From positions 1-9,196 of the forward strand of contig JBFMFE010000080.1 of assembly GCA_040752295.1 (NCBI GenBank): a stretch of 9,196 bases of DNA. Direction: 5' to 3'. The notes beneath the pieces are model-generated. The model did not search any database. It was not told where the DNA came from and saw nothing but the letters and a program-made list of their open reading frames with translations. The position numbers were made by a program, and so were the translations under genes. Origin of the DNA: JBFMFE01 sp040752295 (lineage in GTDB: Bacteria; UBP15; UBA6099; JBFMBQ01). Positions 7,478-9,196 of the stretch are shown here, piece by piece. Each line of letters starts with the position of its first letter. The first letter of the stretch is position 1.

Positions 7478-7549
7478 TGGGCCAAGAGGGATTCGAACCC
7501 ACGACCAACGGATTATGAGTCCGCTGCTCTACCGCTGAGCTATTGGCCC
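7478..7549 (-). tRNA. tRNA with CAT anticodon (elongator Met or TilS-modified Ile2)
   Basis: Acceptor GGGCCAA/TTGGCCC (7 perfect pairs), D-stem GCTC/GAGC, anticodon stem GCGGA/TCCGT with loop CTCATAA (anticodon CAT), T-arm GTGGG-TTCGAAT-CCCTC, discriminator A; 72 nt, no encoded CCA. It is not the initiator: G1-C72 pairs normally and the anticodon stem lacks the three G-C pairs. Elongator Met and the lysidine-modified Ile2 share this loop, and the sequence does not settle which it is. The second T-stem pair is a U-U mismatch (positions 50-64). Confidence 0.95.
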
Positions 7550-7559
7550 GCTCCGCCCC

Positions 7560-7589
7560 GGCGGGTTCCCGCGCGGCGGGTTCCCGCGC
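7560..7589. repeat. Two tandem copies of a 15-bp GC-rich unit in the tRNA leader
   Basis: GGCGGGTTCCCGCGC is repeated exactly at 7560-7574 and 7575-7589. Each copy can fold as a small GCGG/CCGC hairpin with a GTTC loop. On the minus strand the pair would lie in the 5' leader of the CAT-anticodon tRNA precursor. Confidence 0.75.
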
Positions 7590-7617
7590 CGCGGACCGCG
7601 ACCCCGCGCGCCCGTTT

Positions 7618-7646
7618 ATTATAGTCCCGCCCCCGCTCGTCCTCAA
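7618..7646 (-). promoter_or_regulatory. Candidate sigma-70 promoter for the CAT-anticodon tRNA
   Basis: On the minus strand, TTGAGG (7641-7646) and TATAAT (7618-7623) are separated by exactly 17 bp. Transcription would begin near 7611, about 60 nt upstream of the mature tRNA. The perfect -10, optimal spacing and position before a stable RNA gene make this one of the better promoter candidates in the window. Confidence 0.6.
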
Positions 7647-7673
7647 CGCTCATTTTTTGGCGTGCCTGTCTGC

Positions 7674-7714
7674 CGCCTGCCTGTCTGTCTGACCCGTCTG
7701 ACGACAGGCAGGCG
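7674..7714. repeat. Perfect 12-bp inverted repeat
   Basis: CGCCTGCCTGTC (7674-7685) and GACAGGCAGGCG (7703-7714) form a perfect 12-bp stem with a 17-nt loop. Neither side has a clean T-tract at the right distance for an intrinsic terminator. TGCCTGTCTG also recurs as a direct repeat at 7663-7672 and 7678-7687. It resembles small dispersed palindromes rather than a transcription terminator, but other genomic copies cannot be seen from this window. Confidence 0.7.
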
Positions 7715-7742
7715 CCGCTTTGCGCCGTTTCGTTCTACTTCT

Positions 7743-7770
7743 ACATTGGACATTGGACATTTTACATTTT
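7743..7770. repeat. Four tandem 7-bp units (ACATTGG/ACATTTT)
   Basis: Two ACATTGG units are followed by two ACATTTT units, with no spacer. A further ACATTGG occurs at 7794-7800. On the minus strand the repeat translates as KCKMSNVQC-like low-complexity peptide, a pattern I associate with spurious ORFs in repeat-rich uncultured-bacterium genomes. It is non-coding in my reading and lies between the 12-bp palindrome and the amidohydrolase promoter. Confidence 0.75.
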
Positions 7771-7795
7771 CTTTCTGCCAAATTACCCCCAAACA

Positions 7796-7824
7796 TTGGG
7801 ACAATGCTAATAATCCTGTAAAAT
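7796..7824 (+). promoter_or_regulatory. Candidate promoter for the amidohydrolase, with very short leader
   Basis: TTGGGA (7796-7801) and TAAAAT (7819-7824) are 17 bp apart. Predicted transcription start is near 7831, leaving only about 9 nt before the ATG at 7840. The -35 uses the last copy of the ACATTGG repeat motif. Confidence 0.45.
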
Positions 7825-7839
7825 ATTCCCCCGTACATC

Positions 7840-8838
7840 ATGGATAACCCCCACCCGCGCAGCGCCGTTGAAAATCCCATGATTGACGTTCACGTCCACG
7901 TGCTGGCGCTGGACGAGAAGACCTCCGGATGCTTCGTCTCGCGCCGCATTCGAAGACACCCGCTCCTGCGGCTGATTCTTGGAATGCGCGGCTGGGAGGG
8001 TCTGACCGACGCGGAAATTGACAGAAGGTACATCGCCGCCCTGACCTGCGACGTGCGCTGCGGCGAGGGCGTGGACGCCGCCGTCATTCTCGCCCTCGAC
8101 GCGGTGCACGACCACAGGGGCAGACCCGACCTGCGCCGCACTCATTATCACGTCTCCAACGGCTATGTCCTCCGCGCGGCGCGCTCCAATGATCGCTTCC
8201 TCCCCGGCGTCTCCGTCCATCCCGCGCGCCCCGACGCGCTCGACGAACTCGAAGTCTGCGCCGCCGGGGGCGCCGTCCTCGTCAAGTGGCTCCCCGGCGC
8301 ACAGCTCATTGACCCCGCCGACCCCCGTTTCGACCCCTTCTACGAAAAACTGCGCGAACTCTCCCTCCCTCTTCTCTCCCACACCGGCTACGAGCACGCG
8401 ATACCAGCCCCGCGCCAGCGCTTCAACCACCCCGCGCGCCTCCGCCGCCCACTCGAACTGGGCGTCACCGTCATAGCCGCACACTCCGGCGCCTCGGGCT
8501 TCGGTCGCCCCGTCGAATTCCTCCCCGCTTTCCTCTCGTTGATTGAAAAGTTCCCGAACCTCTACGGCGACCTCTCCGCCTTCACGAGCGTCTCGCGCGC
8601 GCACTACCTCCGCGGAATCCTCGCCGACCCGCACGTCGCCGCAAGGCTCGTCAACGGCTCCGACTACCCCGTGCCGCCCATGCCCTGGCTCTTTCCCCTC
8701 CGCCTGAAGCCCGCCCGCGTCATCAGCCTCCAGCGCGAGAAAAACCTCTTCACGCGCGATTATCTGATGAAGCGCGCGCTCGGCGTCCCCGATCACGTCT
8801 TCAGGCGCGCCGCGGACCTCCTTCGCCTCCACCGCTGA
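7840..8838 (+). CDS. Amidohydrolase-family metal-dependent hydrolase (amidohydrolase 2 type)
   Basis: The 332-residue product shows the TIM-barrel amidohydrolase pattern in order: DVHVH with the metal ligands H18 and H20; a Lys in VLVKWLPG (K149); H181 in LLSHTG; H215 in VIAAHSGASG; and D275 in GSDYP. The tail LMKRALGVPDHVFRRAADLL is typical of PF04909-type members, whose substrates include decarboxylated or hydrolysed carboxylic acids; the actual substrate cannot be predicted. No signal peptide, so it is probably cytoplasmic. The start is uncertain: ATG at 7840 has no SD and a predicted leader of about 9 nt, while the inner ATG at 7879 (MIDVHVH) also lacks an SD but matches where many relatives begin. 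It is a single gene between two repeat-bearing intergenic stretches. Confidence 0.88.
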   Translation: MDNPHPRSAVENPMIDVHVHVLALDEKTSGCFVSRRIRRHPLLRLILGMRGWEGLTDAEIDRRYIAALTCDVRCGEGVDAAVILALDAVHDHRGRPDLRRTHYHVSNGYVLRAARSNDRFLPGVSVHPARPDALDELEVCAAGGAVLVKWLPGAQLIDPADPRFDPFYEKLRELSLPLLSHTGYEHAIPAPRQRFNHPARLRRPLELGVTVIAAHSGASGFGRPVEFLPAFLSLIEKFPNLYGDLSAFTSVSRAHYLRGILADPHVAARLVNGSDYPVPPMPWLFPLRLKPARVISLQREKNLFTRDYLMKRALGVPDHVFRRAADLLRLHR

Positions 8839-8903
8839 CACGCCCCCCTTTCTTTCCTTCCGCAAAACAGGGGAAAACTTTTTCAAAGGGGTTCTACTGC
8901 ATA

Positions 8904-9046
8904 GTGACCCCGGATTATTCATACCTCTCTTTTGACACCCTGCCTTCCCGCCTGTCATTGCGAGGAGCGAAGCGACGTGGCAATCTCATTTTTCCTTTCA
9001 CCCATTTTTCGCATCTTTCCCTGTAGCGTGAATAATCCGGGGTGAC
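8904..9046. mobile_element. MITE-like 143-bp element with 18-bp terminal inverted repeats
   Basis: The left end GTGACCCCGGATTATTCA (8904-8921) and the reverse complement of the right end (9029-9046) agree at 17 of 18 bases, the one difference being base 3 (G versus C). Both sides are flanked by ATA (8901-8903 and 9047-9049), which could be a 3-bp target duplication. The interior has no transposase and carries a separate short palindromic repeat (8951-8987). This fits a non-autonomous miniature element mobilised in trans. Mobility is inferred from structure only, as one copy is visible. Confidence 0.6.
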
Positions 9047-9178
9047 ATAAATTGTTGACATAGAGGTTTTTGAACACCGATTTTCGCGGAATGTGAAGCC
9101 GTCATAATCGGACTTAAGTTTTTTCACCTTTTTTCCCGTGTATTCCTCCTGATGCGCCAAAAATAGTTTGGCTGCCAT
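8915..9178 (-). CDS. Hypothetical reading frame, possibly the remnant of a gene cut by the 143-bp element
   Basis: From the ATG at 9178 the frame runs 87 codons to a TAA at 8915 inside the left terminal repeat. I recognise no family. The first 44 residues (lysine-rich, e.g. EEYTGKKVKKLKSDYDGF) look protein-like and lie in less GC-rich sequence than the neighbouring genes. From residue 45 on the frame is only the repeat element read in frame (VTPDYSR then RLPRRFAPRND), so that part is unlikely to be functional. The frame is also open upstream to the window edge (CKYNLQ before the Met), so it could be the end of a longer gene. No SD precedes the ATG. Could equally be non-coding. Confidence 0.25.
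   Translation of the reverse strand: MAAKLFLAHQEEYTGKKVKKLKSDYDGFTFRENRCSKTSMSTIYVTPDYSRYRERCEKWVKGKMRLPRRFAPRNDRREGRVSKERYE
8951..8987. repeat. Short palindromic repeat of a widely dispersed bacterial type
   Basis: The core runs CATTGCGAGGAGCGAAGCG and then ACGTGGCAATCTC, with outer arms ATTGC (8957-8961) and GCAAT (8979-8983). From memory, closely similar ATTGCGAGGAGCGAAGCGAC-type repeats occur in intergenic regions of many unrelated bacteria and give spurious peptides such as CHVASLLAMT. This copy sits inside the 143-bp inverted-repeat element. Confidence 0.65.
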
Positions 9179-9196
9179 TTGAAGGTTATATTTGCA

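Noticed and set aside
6789..7646. A 285-codon minus-strand frame
   Set aside because: It reads through the HU gene in another frame and across the CAT-anticodon tRNA, with no domain features.
7674..7714. The 12-bp inverted repeat as an intrinsic terminator
   Set aside because: No T-run follows on the plus strand, and on the minus strand A-rich rather than T-rich sequence follows; no upstream gene on the plus strand ends nearby.
7650..7880. A 76-codon minus-strand frame with KCKMSNVQC and RQTGQTDRQ stretches
   Set aside because: The peptide is just the translation of the 7-bp tandem units and the 12-bp palindrome; it is repeat DNA, not a gene.
7807..8958. A 383-codon open frame on the minus strand, longer than the amidohydrolase it overlaps
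   Set aside because: It is the GC-rich antisense shadow of the amidohydrolase. It has no recognisable domain, while the plus-strand frame has all the metal-ligand motifs in order.
9055..9060. A perfect TTGACA on the plus strand beside the miniature element
   Set aside because: No -10-like hexamer at 15-19 bp downstream, and no gene follows on that strand within the window.

Overview
The window is GC-rich bacterial chromosome with no encoded transposase, CRISPR or phage gene. It looks like an uncultured lineage. The hexuronate-type sugar kinase, the long UxaE, tRNA genes without encoded CCA, short dispersed repeats and mixed use of Shine-Dalgarno (SD) sites would fit a PVC-like or Omnitrophota-like bacterium, but this placement is an impression and not a demonstrated assignment.

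Layout. (1) 1-2467, plus strand: the 3' part of a PfkB-family 2-keto-3-deoxygluconate-type kinase, an AT-rich 132-bp spacer with a good promoter candidate, then a tagaturonate epimerase (UxaE). Together they indicate use of galacturonate-type uronic acids by the pathway D-tagaturonate to D-fructuronate to mannonate to KDG to KDPG; the other enzymes lie outside the window. (2) 2585-6106, minus strand: the conserved protein-quality-control block trigger factor (tig), clpP, clpX, followed by a small DUF2283 gene. tig and clpP overlap by 4 nt, and clpX starts 30 nt after clpP. (3) 6177-6513, minus strand: tRNA-Gly(GCC), tRNA-Leu(TAG) and tRNA-Lys(CTT), directly upstream of tig and probably sharing its transcription, with a TATAAT box upstream of tRNA-Lys. 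(4) 6896-7549, minus strand: an HU-family DNA-binding protein with a TTG start and strong SD, and a CAT-anticodon tRNA, each with its own promoter candidate. (5) 7550-7839: a repeat-rich intergenic stretch. (6) 7840-8838, plus strand: an amidohydrolase-2-type metal-dependent hydrolase. (7) 8839-9196: a 143-bp MITE-like element with 18-bp inverted ends that carries a short palindromic repeat of a widely dispersed type, next to an unrecognised reading-frame fragment running off the right edge.

Most coding genes are ordinary housekeeping or sugar-catabolism genes. The least explained parts are the small repeat elements on either side of the amidohydrolase gene, the possible insertion of the 143-bp element into a small reading frame, and the coupling of a tRNA cluster to tig-clpP-clpX. 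I did not find convincing evidence of a novel multi-gene system.
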